A stretch of DNA of 64,000 nt from Nostoc sp. ATCC 43529 (lineage in GTDB: Bacteria; Cyanobacteriota; Cyanobacteriia; Cyanobacteriales; Nostocaceae). The DNA lies in assembly GCA_003326205.1 (NCBI GenBank), contig LWTK01000041.1:62001-126000 (forward strand), in the 5' to 3' direction. The position numbers were made by a program, and so were the translations under genes. The notes below the pieces were generated by a model that made no database searches, was not told the origin of the DNA, and saw only the letters and a list, made by a program, of their open reading frames with translations. Of this stretch, positions 34,613 to 43,398 are shown piece by piece (the stretch's first letter is position 1; the number at the start of each line of letters is the position of its first letter).

Positions 34613-37246
34613 ATGAAACAATTTTTTTGCCAGATTTTAATTACTAGTAGTGCTTATATCTGTTATCTAATTACGAGCTTTCCTGTTTTAGCACAAATTT
34701 CTTCAGACAACACACTTGGTGATGGACAAAGCGTAGTTTCACCAGGGACGACCCCAGGGCTGGATTTTATAATTACAGGCGGAACACAAGTCGGTAACAA
34801 TCTCTTTCATAGCTTTCGAGAATTTTCTGTTCCCACTGGTGGCGAGGCTTTTTTCAACAACACTGCTCCTTTTAGTAACATTACTAACATCATTAGCAGA
34901 GTTACAGGTGCTTCAGTTTCCAATATTGATGGCTTAATTAGAGAAAATTACGGTGCGAATTTCATACTGATAAATCCTAGTGGTATTAACTTGGGTGCCA
35001 ACGCTCAACTTAATATTGGCGGCTCGTTTTTGGCGAGTACAGCAGATAGCTTGAAATTTGCTGATGGTGCAGAATTTAGCGCTACGGATTCAACTTCCCC
35101 TGGGCTAACCATTAGTGTGCCAGTAGGCTTGCAATTTGGGCAGAATCCGCAAGCGATTCGCGTCCAAGGTCAAGGGCATAACATCAGTCTAGAAAGCCCG
35201 CTCTTCTCGCCCTTCACTAGGGGAGAAACCGCCGGACTAAAGGTGCAGCCAGGTAATACCCTAGCTTTGGTGGGAGGGGGAATTATTTTAGAGGGAGGAA
35301 CGCTGACAGCCGAGGGCGGCCGCATTGATTTAGGTAGCGTGGCTGGAGGTCTAGTAAGTCTCAATCCCAGCCCTCAAGGTTGGAATTTAGGCTATCAAGG
35401 GGCGACAAACTTTCAAGATATTGCTTTATCTCAAAAAGCATTAGCAGACACCAGCGGCCTTGGTAGTGGCTCGATTCAGTTGCAAGGGCGAAATATTTCC
35501 ATCCGCGATGGCTCAATGGTTTTGATTCAAACCCAAGGAACGGAATCAGCAGGAGGAATTAACGCCAATGCTTCTGAATCCTTATCCCTAGTGGGTACTA
35601 CAGCAGATGGGCGGATTTCCAGCGCCTTATTTACAGAAACTATCGGTGGTGGCAAAAGTGGAGATATTAGCGTTAATACCCCCCGCTTAGTCCTTCAAGA
35701 TGGAGCAGCCATAGCTGCGGCTACTTACAGCCCTGCTACTGGTGGGAATGTTGATATTAAAGCCGATGATTCCTTGCTAGTGTCAGGATTTTCACCATTT
35801 AATCCCACTCGTTTCAGTAATATTACGGCAGGGAGTTTTGGGGCTGGGAATGCGGGAACTCTTACAATCACAACCCAGCAATTAACTGTGGTTGCAGGAG
35901 GGAATATTGCCTCTGTAACTGCTGGTACTGGCTCTGGTGGGAACGTAACTGTAAATGCCTCGAAGTCAGTAGAATTGCTAGGAGTAACACCATTTGTTTT
36001 CACTCCTAGCCAAATAACTGCTGGTACTGGCGGCCCCGGAAAAGCTGGTAGTGTGGTAATTAATACTCAACGCTTGGCAATCAAAGATGGTGGTAGAGTT
36101 GATGCTTCCACCTTAGCCAGCGGCCCTGCTGGTAGCGTTACTATTAACGCTCAAGAAAGTGTAGAGGTAAGTGGCAAAGTTCCAGGCTCGGTAAATCCTA
36201 GTTTGATTATTTCCTCAGCTAATGTAGTCGATCCGCTCTTACAACTACTATTAAGAGTGCCTCCTATACCCAGTGGAGCTTCTGGAGATGTGACAATTAA
36301 TACTGGGCAATTAGTTGTTAAAGATGGGGCACAGGTGACAGCGAGGAATGATGGCACTGGCGATGCAGGGACGCTGCGGGTAAACGCTGGCTCTATTTTG
36401 GTGGAAAATCAAGGTGGAATCACGGCCGCTACCAAAGGCGGTCAAGGTGGCAACATTGATTTACGAGTCCAAAATTCCTTACAGGTGTCTGGTAATAGTC
36501 AGATATCTAGCGACAATTTTGGTACGGGAGCAGGTGGAAGATTGACAATTGAAGCTAGTCAGTTGACACTCGACGATCGCTCCTTGTTATCTGCTGCCAC
36601 CACATCAGGCGAAGGTGGTAACATATCTCTGCAAACGAATGCTTTATTGATGCGTCGTAACAGTCAGATATCTGCTACTGCTGGCGGAAGTGGTGACGGA
36701 GGCAATATTAATATTGCTGGCTTTAATCCGGCCAACTTTGTAACCCTGTTAGAAGGCAGTAAGATTACCGCCGATGCCTTTGAGGGGATGGGAGGAAATA
36801 TCAGTATCAATACCAGAGGATTCTTTGTGTGTCCGACTTGTCAGATTACTGCTAGTTCAGAACTGGGAGTTGCCGGAGAAATCAGTGTTATTACACCAGA
36901 GGCCCAAAGTAATTTTGAAATTATCGATGTACCGCAAGAAGTGGCGAAACCAGAAGAAGTGGTAGCTCAGGCTTGTCGAGGAACAACAAATCAAAATAGA
37001 AGCGAATTTACTATCACCGGACGTGGAGGATTGCCACCTCGACCGAGCGAACAACTAAGTAGTGGAGCTTTAATTAGTTTTGAGCCAGCTGATGCCAGTG
37101 CTGCTACTAAGGTGAATAATACTTCCCAACTACCACCTCCAGCCAGAGGTTGGTATGTTAACGCCCAAGGTGTCCTAGTTCTCGCCAGCCAAGTGCCTAA
37201 TCCTACTCCCTATGCTTTTGGGTTAACTTCATCTAATTGTCAATGA
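34613..37246 (+). CDS. TpsA exoprotein with filamentous haemagglutinin N-terminal domain
   Basis: An 877-residue secreted protein of a two-partner secretion system. A signal peptide (to about residue 28, PVLAQISSD) is followed by the TPS domain (about 30-250) with 'HSFREFSVPTGGEAFFNN', 'NIISRVTGASVSNIDGLI' and the hallmark 'FILINPSGINLG'. The rest is a right-handed beta-helix-like array of 'G...GNI.I...L.....G..I.A.T.G.G.GG' repeats. The C-terminus has cysteines (CPTCQI, QACRG, SSNCQ). The cognate TpsB transporter starts 81 bp downstream. Adhesive or surface role is typical for the family; the ligand is unknown. The repeats make the gene internally repetitive without obvious frameshift. Confidence 0.93.
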   Translation: MKQFFCQILITSSAYICYLITSFPVLAQISSDNTLGDGQSVVSPGTTPGLDFIITGGTQVGNNLFHSFREFSVPTGGEAFFNNTAPFSNITNIISRVTGASVSNIDGLIRENYGANFILINPSGINLGANAQLNIGGSFLASTADSLKFADGAEFSATDSTSPGLTISVPVGLQFGQNPQAIRVQGQGHNISLESPLFSPFTRGETAGLKVQPGNTLALVGGGIILEGGTLTAEGGRIDLGSVAGGLVSLNPSPQGWNLGYQGATNFQDIALSQKALADTSGLGSGSIQLQGRNISIRDGSMVLIQTQGTESAGGINANASESLSLVGTTADGRISSALFTETIGGGKSGDISVNTPRLVLQDGAAIAAATYSPATGGNVDIKADDSLLVSGFSPFNPTRFSNITAGSFGAGNAGTLTITTQQLTVVAGGNIASVTAGTGSGGNVTVNASKSVELLGVTPFVFTPSQITAGTGGPGKAGSVVINTQRLAIKDGGRVDASTLASGPAGSVTINAQESVEVSGKVPGSVNPSLIISSANVVDPLLQLLLRVPPIPSGASGDVTINTGQLVVKDGAQVTARNDGTGDAGTLRVNAGSILVENQGGITAATKGGQGGNIDLRVQNSLQVSGNSQISSDNFGTGAGGRLTIEASQLTLDDRSLLSAATTSGEGGNISLQTNALLMRRNSQISATAGGSGDGGNINIAGFNPANFVTLLEGSKITADAFEGMGGNISINTRGFFVCPTCQITASSELGVAGEISVITPEAQSNFEIIDVPQEVAKPEEVVAQACRGTTNQNRSEFTITGRGGLPPRPSEQLSSGALISFEPADASAATKVNNTSQLPPPARGWYVNAQGVLVLASQVPNPTPYAFGLTSSNCQ

Positions 37247-37345
37247 ACTGGGGACTGGGGACTGGGGAGACAAGGAGAATAATTCATAACCAATGACTAA
37301 TGACTAATGACTAATGACCAATGACTAATGACTAATGACTTATCC
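37247..37345. repeat. GGGGACT and ATGACTA heptamer arrays running into the tpsB start
   Basis: After the TpsA stop come three GGGGACT units, then about eight ATGACTA/ATGACCA units (about 37290-37340). The last unit is the annotated start of the TpsB gene, so each unit offers an ATG but in changing frames. Confidence 0.9.
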
Positions 37346-39079
37346 AAAATGGTATTAAGTGTTTGGCTGCGGAGATTTTTTTTGTCTCCTTGTGTTGCCT
37401 TTATACTGCTGGTGTATCATACAAATTCTGCTTGCGCCCAGCCGATTAATCCTGTAACGCCGAAGCCGCCGGAACAGCCCCCAACTAATCCCCTACCACC
37501 AACAAACGTACCGATCCAAATACCCCCCACAGTACCACCAACGCCGGAAGAAGCCGTAGATATTCCGGGGAGTATTATTGTGCAAAAGTTCGAGTTTGTT
37601 GGTAATACCGCTTTTAGCCAAGAAGAATTAAACTCTGCGATCGCCAATTTTACACGCCAACCAATTACCTTTGCCGAACTCCTCAAAGCTGCCAATCAAA
37701 TTACCGAACTGTATGTGCAAAAGGGTTACATTACCTCCGGTGCTTACATTCCCAGTCAAGAATTTCGTTCGGGTATCATCAAAATTCAGGTAGTAGAAGG
37801 CAGCTTAGAAGATATTCAAGTCAATGTCATTAAAGGAAGGTTGAACTCAGATTATGTCCGCAGTCGTGTTGCGATCGCTACTACCAAACCGCTGAATATC
37901 AACCGCCTCAAAGAAGCTTTACAACTGCTGCAACTCAATCCCCTAATTGAAAGGTTAGATGCCGAACTCACCGCTGGTACTAGACCGGGTGTCAATTCCC
38001 TAGCGGTAATCGTCAAGGGAGCGAGAACTTTTAATACGCAACTCAGTATTAATAATAACCGCAACCCCAGCATTGGCAGTTTTGAGCGTGGTATCGCTTT
38101 ATCAGAAGGCAATCTTCTGGGAATTGGCGATCGCTTGAGTTTTGCCTACAAAAATACCGATGGTAGCAATAGTTATGAAGGTGGTTATACCTTGCCAGTG
38201 AATCCCCGGAATGGCACCGTTGGCTTCAACTATCGGATTACCGACAACCAAATTATTGAACCTGATTTTAAGAATTTGGATATCGAAGTTAATTCCCGTG
38301 AGTTTGAATTATCTTTTCGTCAACCAGTTCTGCAAAGAGCCACCCCAGAAATTAACCAAGAACTCACCCTGAGTTTAACCGCAGCTAGGCGGGAAAGTAA
38401 TTCTTCGATTCGAGGAGTGGATTTTCCCTTGTTTGCTGGCGCCGATCCTCAAGGAGAAACGCGAATATCTGAATTGAGTTTCGCCCAAGAATGGCTACAC
38501 CGCAGTCGCAAAGAAGTCTTAGCTGCTCGTTCCGAGTTTAATTTGGGGATTGGAGCTTTTGACGCCACGATTAATGACAGCGAACCAGATAGCCGATATT
38601 TCCTTTGGCGGGGACAAATGATTTATTTGCGTCTCCTCGGTCAACCAAAAGCACAAACAATGGCTCCGACTTTGTTGTTGCGTTCTAATATCCAATTGAC
38701 CACTAGCTCTCTACTTTCTCTTGAGCAGTTTAGCTTGGGAGGTCAAGGAACAGTCCGGGGTTATCGCCAAGATGTTTTACTCAACGATAATGGCATTTTT
38801 GCTTCCGCAGAATTGCGATTACCCATCGCTCGTTTCCCAGAACTGCGAGGTACTTTACAGGTTGCACCATTTATCGATTTTGGTACTGTCTGGAACACAG
38901 ACAGAGAAAATCCTGACCCTAACACTTTATTAGGCTCAGGATTAGGACTACTTTGGCAAATGGGGGATAAATTCACAGCCCGCCTAGATTGGGGTATTCC
39001 TTTAATAGATATTGATAACAGCAAGCGCACATGGCAAGAAAATGGTGTGTATTTTCAAATGGAGTATAGAGCGTTTTAA
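37328..39079 (+). CDS. TpsB outer-membrane transporter (ShlB/FhaC/HecB family)
   Basis: A 583-residue Omp85-superfamily exporter for the adjacent TpsA. A signal peptide (about residues 12-36, ending NSACAQP) is followed by a Pro-rich linker, a POTRA_2 domain ('IIVQKFEFVGNTAFSQEELN', about 84-160), a second POTRA-like segment, and a 16-strand barrel. The barrel contains 'GGQGTVRGYRQD', the loop-6 VRGY motif, and ends in an aromatic residue (QMEYRAF), as outer-membrane proteins do. The first ATG (37328) lies inside a heptamer array; the ATG at 37349 (MVLSVWLRRF) leaves the signal peptide intact and is an equally good start. Confidence 0.93.
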   Translation: MTNDLSKMVLSVWLRRFFLSPCVAFILLVYHTNSACAQPINPVTPKPPEQPPTNPLPPTNVPIQIPPTVPPTPEEAVDIPGSIIVQKFEFVGNTAFSQEELNSAIANFTRQPITFAELLKAANQITELYVQKGYITSGAYIPSQEFRSGIIKIQVVEGSLEDIQVNVIKGRLNSDYVRSRVAIATTKPLNINRLKEALQLLQLNPLIERLDAELTAGTRPGVNSLAVIVKGARTFNTQLSINNNRNPSIGSFERGIALSEGNLLGIGDRLSFAYKNTDGSNSYEGGYTLPVNPRNGTVGFNYRITDNQIIEPDFKNLDIEVNSREFELSFRQPVLQRATPEINQELTLSLTAARRESNSSIRGVDFPLFAGADPQGETRISELSFAQEWLHRSRKEVLAARSEFNLGIGAFDATINDSEPDSRYFLWRGQMIYLRLLGQPKAQTMAPTLLLRSNIQLTTSSLLSLEQFSLGGQGTVRGYRQDVLLNDNGIFASAELRLPIARFPELRGTLQVAPFIDFGTVWNTDRENPDPNTLLGSGLGLLWQMGDKFTARLDWGIPLIDIDNSKRTWQENGVYFQMEYRAF

Positions 39080-39117
39080 AGTTGTTGACTGATGACCGTT
39101 GCTCGATCTAAAAACTT

Positions 39118-39208
39118 TAGACCTCTTGCATAAATATTTTTTTATTTCACGCAGAGGCGCAGAGGCGCAGAGAAGAGAACGGAGAGAAAGACTTTTGCAA
39201 GAGGTCTA
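39118..39208. mobile_element. 91-bp MITE-like repeat, copy 1
   Basis: Perfect 13-bp terminal inverted repeats TAGACCTCTTGCA (39118-39130) and TGCAAGAGGTCTA (39196-39208). The interior is CACGCAGAGGCGCAGAGGCG followed by CAGAGAAGAGAACG. No coding capacity. A second, same-orientation copy lies at 42013-42105. It sits in the gap between TpsB and CHAT genes, about 100 bp upstream of the CHAT start. Confidence 0.75.
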
Positions 39209-39303
39209 TTGAATACCAATCAAGTAAAACTACTAAATATAATCCTTGGCGTTTTTGGCGGTTCGTTTAATAAAAATTAAGTACATTTTCATAGAAAATT
39301 GGC

Positions 39304-42012
39304 ATGAAAACAATGATTTATAAAAAGTACCGTCGTTTATTAATATTTATCTTTTCAGCTTTATTGGGGCTGTTATCTAGTTTCACTCTCCCAGCTTGGT
39401 CAAATCTTCCCAACTTACATACTAATGCTGCTAGTCCTTTAGAATTAGCAAGGGAAGGCGAACAACGGTACAATGGCGGAGAATTAGAAGCAGCAGCAAG
39501 GTTATGGGAAGCGGCGGCTGAGGCTTATGAAAAAGTGGGCGATCGCGACGGCATGACTAAGAGTCTAATTAACAAATCCCAGGCTTTGCAAGATTTAGGA
39601 TTGTATCCCAAAGCTTGCAATAGTTTACTCCAAGCTTTTGCGATTCAAAACCCCAACTGTAGCCAAACCCAAATCGAGCAACTCCAAAAAAACCTAGCTC
39701 AAAAGGGTGATTCTCTGACTTTAACTCAAGCGATTGGTTTGCACAGTCTCGGTGATGTCCTACGCAGACAAGGGTTATTACAAAAGTCGCAAGAAATCTT
39801 GCAATTAAGTCTTTCTTCGATTGGCGAATCGGCTGAAAAAAGCGCCGTGCTAGTGAGTTTAGGCAACACCAAACGGATTTTAGGCAACCAAATCCGCGAT
39901 CGCTGGGACTATGATGTAGTGACGGACATTATCGATCGCAAATCTGTCGTCGATGCTCTAGCGCCCTATAATCAAGCTGTTAATTACTATATCGAAGCAA
40001 CAAAGTTTGCATCAGCGCCACCAATGCCTAAAATTCAGGCACAACTCAATCAATTCCAGCTATTACTGGAGATGAAAAGATGGTGGAGCGAACAAACACA
40101 ACGCCGGATTGCTTCTTGGGCGAGATTTTCTGAATCTAAATTAATTCAACGGGCTAAAGATTTCCTCTCTGGGTTGGAGTTGCAGTTGAGCCAAGATGCT
40201 CAAGCATTGCAAAATCAAATTCTACCTAACTTAGCTACTCTTGCTCCCAGTCGTGCTGCTATTTATGCCCAAATTAACTTTGCTGATTCTTTGATGCAAA
40301 GCGGACAAATAAATCAGGTTGAACCTTTATTAGAGAATGCACTGCAACAGTCACGGACTCTACAGGATAGACGAACCCAAACCTATGTTCTAGGGTATTT
40401 GGGCAAACTTTACGACAAACAAGGACAGTTAAATCGGGCAACCAAGCTGACACAGCAAGCACTGATGTTAGCCCAAGAACAAGATATCAGTGGTGATGCT
40501 AGAGAAATTACTTATCTTTGGCAATCTCAATTAGGAAGTTTACTACGAAAACAGGGAGATCCAAAAGGAGCGATCGCAGCTTACACCGCCGCATTTAATA
40601 TTCTGCAATCCCTACGCAGCGATTTAAACGCTAACAATCAAGATGTCCAATTTGACTTTCTCCAAGAAGTCAAACCAGTCTATCTAGAATTAGCAGATTT
40701 GCTGTTGAAATCAAATTTGACTGACAACGAATTAAATTCGTTAATAGTTTCTAAGTCTACCATTAATCGGGAAAAATCAGAAACCAAAAATTCTCAAAAA
40801 CGTCTAGAATTAGCTCGCCAAGTGATAGAATCTCTGCAATTAGCAGAACTAGATAACTTTTTTCAAGACCCCTGTTCTGAAACAGGAAATGTGGCATTGC
40901 AAATTGATAATATTGATACCAATGCAGCTGTAATATATCCGATTGTTTTGCCAGAACGCTTAGAAGTTATCCTTTCCGTGCCGGGAAAACCCTTGCAGCA
41001 AGTAGTAGCTCCTATTAGCGAACAAGAAGTTAATGAAACTCTAGATCGGCTTTACGATAATTTAGACAACCTTAGTATCAATAACTCTGCACGAAATATT
41101 CTCTCTACTTCTAACCCAAATCCCCAAGAATTCAAGGAAAATCTGCAAACACTTTTACCAATTTTTGGAGAAGTTTATAATTGGTTAATTAAACCTTTTG
41201 AGAGAGAGTTAGATCCCAAGCAAATCAAGAATTTAGTATTTGTATTAAATGGAAGATTGCAGAGAGTTCCAATAGCTGCGCTCTACGATGGGAAAAACTA
41301 CCTAATTGAAAAATATGGCATTGCCCTGGTTCCTAGCCTACAACTGCTAGCTCCTCAACAATTAGAAAAAAAACAACTTAAGGTTTTAGCTGCTGGAGTT
41401 AGCGAACAAATTAAGGTACAAGGAGAATTTTTTGCCGCACTGGTTAATGTTCCAAAGGAATTAGACCAAATTAAACAAACTTTTCCTGCTTCCGAAAAAC
41501 TCCTCAATCAAGAGTTTACTGTCAAAACTATTCAAAAACAGTTGAAATCAAATTTCCCTGTTATTCACTTAGCTACTCATGGGCTATTTAGTTCTAATCC
41601 CCAAAAGAATTTTATTATTACAGGAGACGGTCAAAGTATTAGTATTAATGAGTTGAGTGCTTTGCTAAAAGAACCAGGTACAACCATAGAATTATTGGTG
41701 CTGAGTGCCTGTGAAACTGCTACTGGCGATGAACGAGCTGTGTTAGGTTTGGCAGGGATGGCTGTTCGTTCGGGCGCACGCAGTACGCTTGCTACTCTCT
41801 GGCCTGTAGGGGATGCTTCCACCGCCCAATTTATGGGTCAATTTTACCAAGACTTGAAAAAGCCAGAAGCAAAACAAGCAGATGCTTTGAGGAAAGCTCA
41901 ACTATCGCTGTTAGAATCCTTGAAGCTTAATCCACCTTTTGAAGAATTGCAGAATTTACCACCTCATCCTTATTATTGGGCATCTTATGTGTTAGTTGGA
42001 AATTGGCAATAG
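39304..42012 (+). CDS. exported TPR-CHAT protease-like protein
   Basis: A 902-residue protein. The N-terminus is a signal peptide (KYRRLLIFIFSALLGLLSS..., cleavage plausible near PAWSN). Residues ~45-500 are TPR-type helical repeats, and the C-terminal ~250 residues are a caspase-like CHAT peptidase domain. The catalytic His is in 'VIHLATHGLFSS' (His759) and the Cys in 'LLVLSACETATGDERAV' (Cys803), followed by 'SGARSTLATLWPVGD' and the closing 'HPYYWASYVLVGNW'. Both catalytic residues are present, so it may be an active peptidase in the periplasm or at the surface. It follows the TpsA-TpsB pair on the same strand, a neighbourhood I recall from other filamentous cyanobacteria. Substrate and role are unknown. 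Confidence 0.9.
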   Translation: MKTMIYKKYRRLLIFIFSALLGLLSSFTLPAWSNLPNLHTNAASPLELAREGEQRYNGGELEAAARLWEAAAEAYEKVGDRDGMTKSLINKSQALQDLGLYPKACNSLLQAFAIQNPNCSQTQIEQLQKNLAQKGDSLTLTQAIGLHSLGDVLRRQGLLQKSQEILQLSLSSIGESAEKSAVLVSLGNTKRILGNQIRDRWDYDVVTDIIDRKSVVDALAPYNQAVNYYIEATKFASAPPMPKIQAQLNQFQLLLEMKRWWSEQTQRRIASWARFSESKLIQRAKDFLSGLELQLSQDAQALQNQILPNLATLAPSRAAIYAQINFADSLMQSGQINQVEPLLENALQQSRTLQDRRTQTYVLGYLGKLYDKQGQLNRATKLTQQALMLAQEQDISGDAREITYLWQSQLGSLLRKQGDPKGAIAAYTAAFNILQSLRSDLNANNQDVQFDFLQEVKPVYLELADLLLKSNLTDNELNSLIVSKSTINREKSETKNSQKRLELARQVIESLQLAELDNFFQDPCSETGNVALQIDNIDTNAAVIYPIVLPERLEVILSVPGKPLQQVVAPISEQEVNETLDRLYDNLDNLSINNSARNILSTSNPNPQEFKENLQTLLPIFGEVYNWLIKPFERELDPKQIKNLVFVLNGRLQRVPIAALYDGKNYLIEKYGIALVPSLQLLAPQQLEKKQLKVLAAGVSEQIKVQGEFFAALVNVPKELDQIKQTFPASEKLLNQEFTVKTIQKQLKSNFPVIHLATHGLFSSNPQKNFIITGDGQSISINELSALLKEPGTTIELLVLSACETATGDERAVLGLAGMAVRSGARSTLATLWPVGDASTAQFMGQFYQDLKKPEAKQADALRKAQLSLLESLKLNPPFEELQNLPPHPYYWASYVLVGNWQ

Positions 42013-42105
42013 TAGTCTTTGACCTTAATTTGTTTTTTTTGTCTCACGCAGAGGCGCAGAGGCGCAGAGAAGAGAACGCAAAGAAAGACTTGTGCAAGAA
42101 GTCTA
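42013..42105. repeat. 92-bp repeat, copy 2 (left end decayed)
   Basis: Shares TCACGCAGAGGCGCAGAGGC, CAGAGAAGAGAACG and the right end TGCAAGA(A)GTCTA with the copy at 39118-39208. The left inverted repeat (TAGTCTTTGACC) is degraded. It begins immediately after the TAG stop of the CHAT gene. The remaining gap to 42262 shows nothing else. Confidence 0.7.
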
Positions 42106-42262
42106 ATGCTCTCAATCAAGCTTTTATTCTCTATAAACATGCGCCTAATTATTTTGGGATATAGCAAATTCTCTTTATCAAACCTCAGCGTACCCATGCG
42201 TTGAAAAAACCTAATATTTGGCGCAGCCTCATAAAAAAGAGTCAGAATTCAGAATATTTTAA

Positions 42263-43288
42263 TTAATACCGAATTCGTGGGTCTACATAAGCATTTAAAA
42301 TGTCAATTAAAATGCTGGCACTAACAACGATCGCTCCAAAAAATACTAATACTCCTTGGACTGTGGGATAATCGCGATCGCTGATGGCTTGATATAGCCG
42401 ATTGGCTAACCCAGGCCAAGAAAACGTTACCTCTGTCAAAATCGCTCCACCCAACAAAGACGCAAAGGTTAATCCCAAAACTGTAATTACTGGAATTAAG
42501 GCATTTTTCAACGCATGGGAGACTAAAATCTTATTTTCTGCAATTCCTCTGGCTCTAGCTGCTTCTACATAATCTGCTTGTAGGGTTTGCTTTAAATTCA
42601 CTCGCACAATTCTCTCAAAAATCCCACTCAGCAAAAGTCCCAAAGTCAAACTCGGTAAGGCAAGATGATGCAAAGATGTAAAAAACTGAGTGAAGTTCCC
42701 AGCTAGTAAGCTGTCAATTGTATACAATCCTGTGATGGGTGTGGGGGCGGCAAGGTTGGGCGGAAAACGATTAGAGTTGGGAAACCAACCAAGTTGTACT
42801 GAAAAAATTAATTGGAAAATCATTCCCGCCCAAAACATAGGAAGTGCGTAGGTGACGATACCAAACAACCGCCCACCCAAGTCAAAAGATGTTCCAGGAC
42901 GGGAAGCCGAAAGAGTACCAACTAAAATCCCTACAATGAGTGCAACAGCCATACTACATACAGCTAACTCCACCGTCGCTGGAAAATATTGTGCAATGAT
43001 ATTCCAAACATTTTCTCCCCGACTCAACAAAGAAGTTCCTAAATCAAAGCGCAACACATTTCCTAAATAATTTAGATACTGTAGCCATAAAGGCAAATCT
43101 AAACCGAGTTGTTTTCGTAATTCTTCTTTAGCTGCTTCTGGCGCACGTCCACCAAGAATTGCATCTGCGGGATCTCCTGGTGTTGCTCTGAGTAAGAGAA
43201 ATACAATAGTGATGATAGTTAATAGTTGAAGTGGCGCTAACAGCAACCGGGAAACAATGTAATATTGTAAAGCTTTAGAACGAGACAT
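42263..43288 (-). CDS. ABC transporter permease, DppB/OppB type
   Basis: A 341-residue inner-membrane permease of the dipeptide/oligopeptide class with six predicted helices. Landmarks are 'LRATPGDPADAILGGRAPEA' after the first helix, the EAA loop 'EAARARGIAENKILVSHALK' and the closing 'DILNAYVDPRIRY'. It lies 110 bp downstream of the solute-binding lipoprotein gene on the same strand, with heptamer repeats between them (43300-43395). It should pair with a DppC-type subunit; the only one in the window is at 28071-29186 on the other strand. Confidence 0.94.
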   Translation of the reverse strand: MSRSKALQYYIVSRLLLAPLQLLTIITIVFLLLRATPGDPADAILGGRAPEAAKEELRKQLGLDLPLWLQYLNYLGNVLRFDLGTSLLSRGENVWNIIAQYFPATVELAVCSMAVALIVGILVGTLSASRPGTSFDLGGRLFGIVTYALPMFWAGMIFQLIFSVQLGWFPNSNRFPPNLAAPTPITGLYTIDSLLAGNFTQFFTSLHHLALPSLTLGLLLSGIFERIVRVNLKQTLQADYVEAARARGIAENKILVSHALKNALIPVITVLGLTFASLLGGAILTEVTFSWPGLANRLYQAISDRDYPTVQGVLVFFGAIVVSASILIDILNAYVDPRIRY

Positions 43289-43299
43289 AAATTTAGTTA

Positions 43300-43395
43300 T
43301 TAGTCATTTGTTATTTGTTATTTGTCATTAGTCATTGGTCATTGGTTATTTCTCCTTCATTGCCCAATGCCCAATGCCCAATGCCCCATGCCCAA
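43300..43395. repeat. TTAGTCA and CCCAATG heptamer arrays inside the transport operon
   Basis: TTAGTCATTTGTTATTTGTC units followed by GCCCAATGCCCAATGCCC units fill most of the spacer between the solute-binding protein and permease genes. Confidence 0.85.
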
Positions 43396-43398
43396 TAT

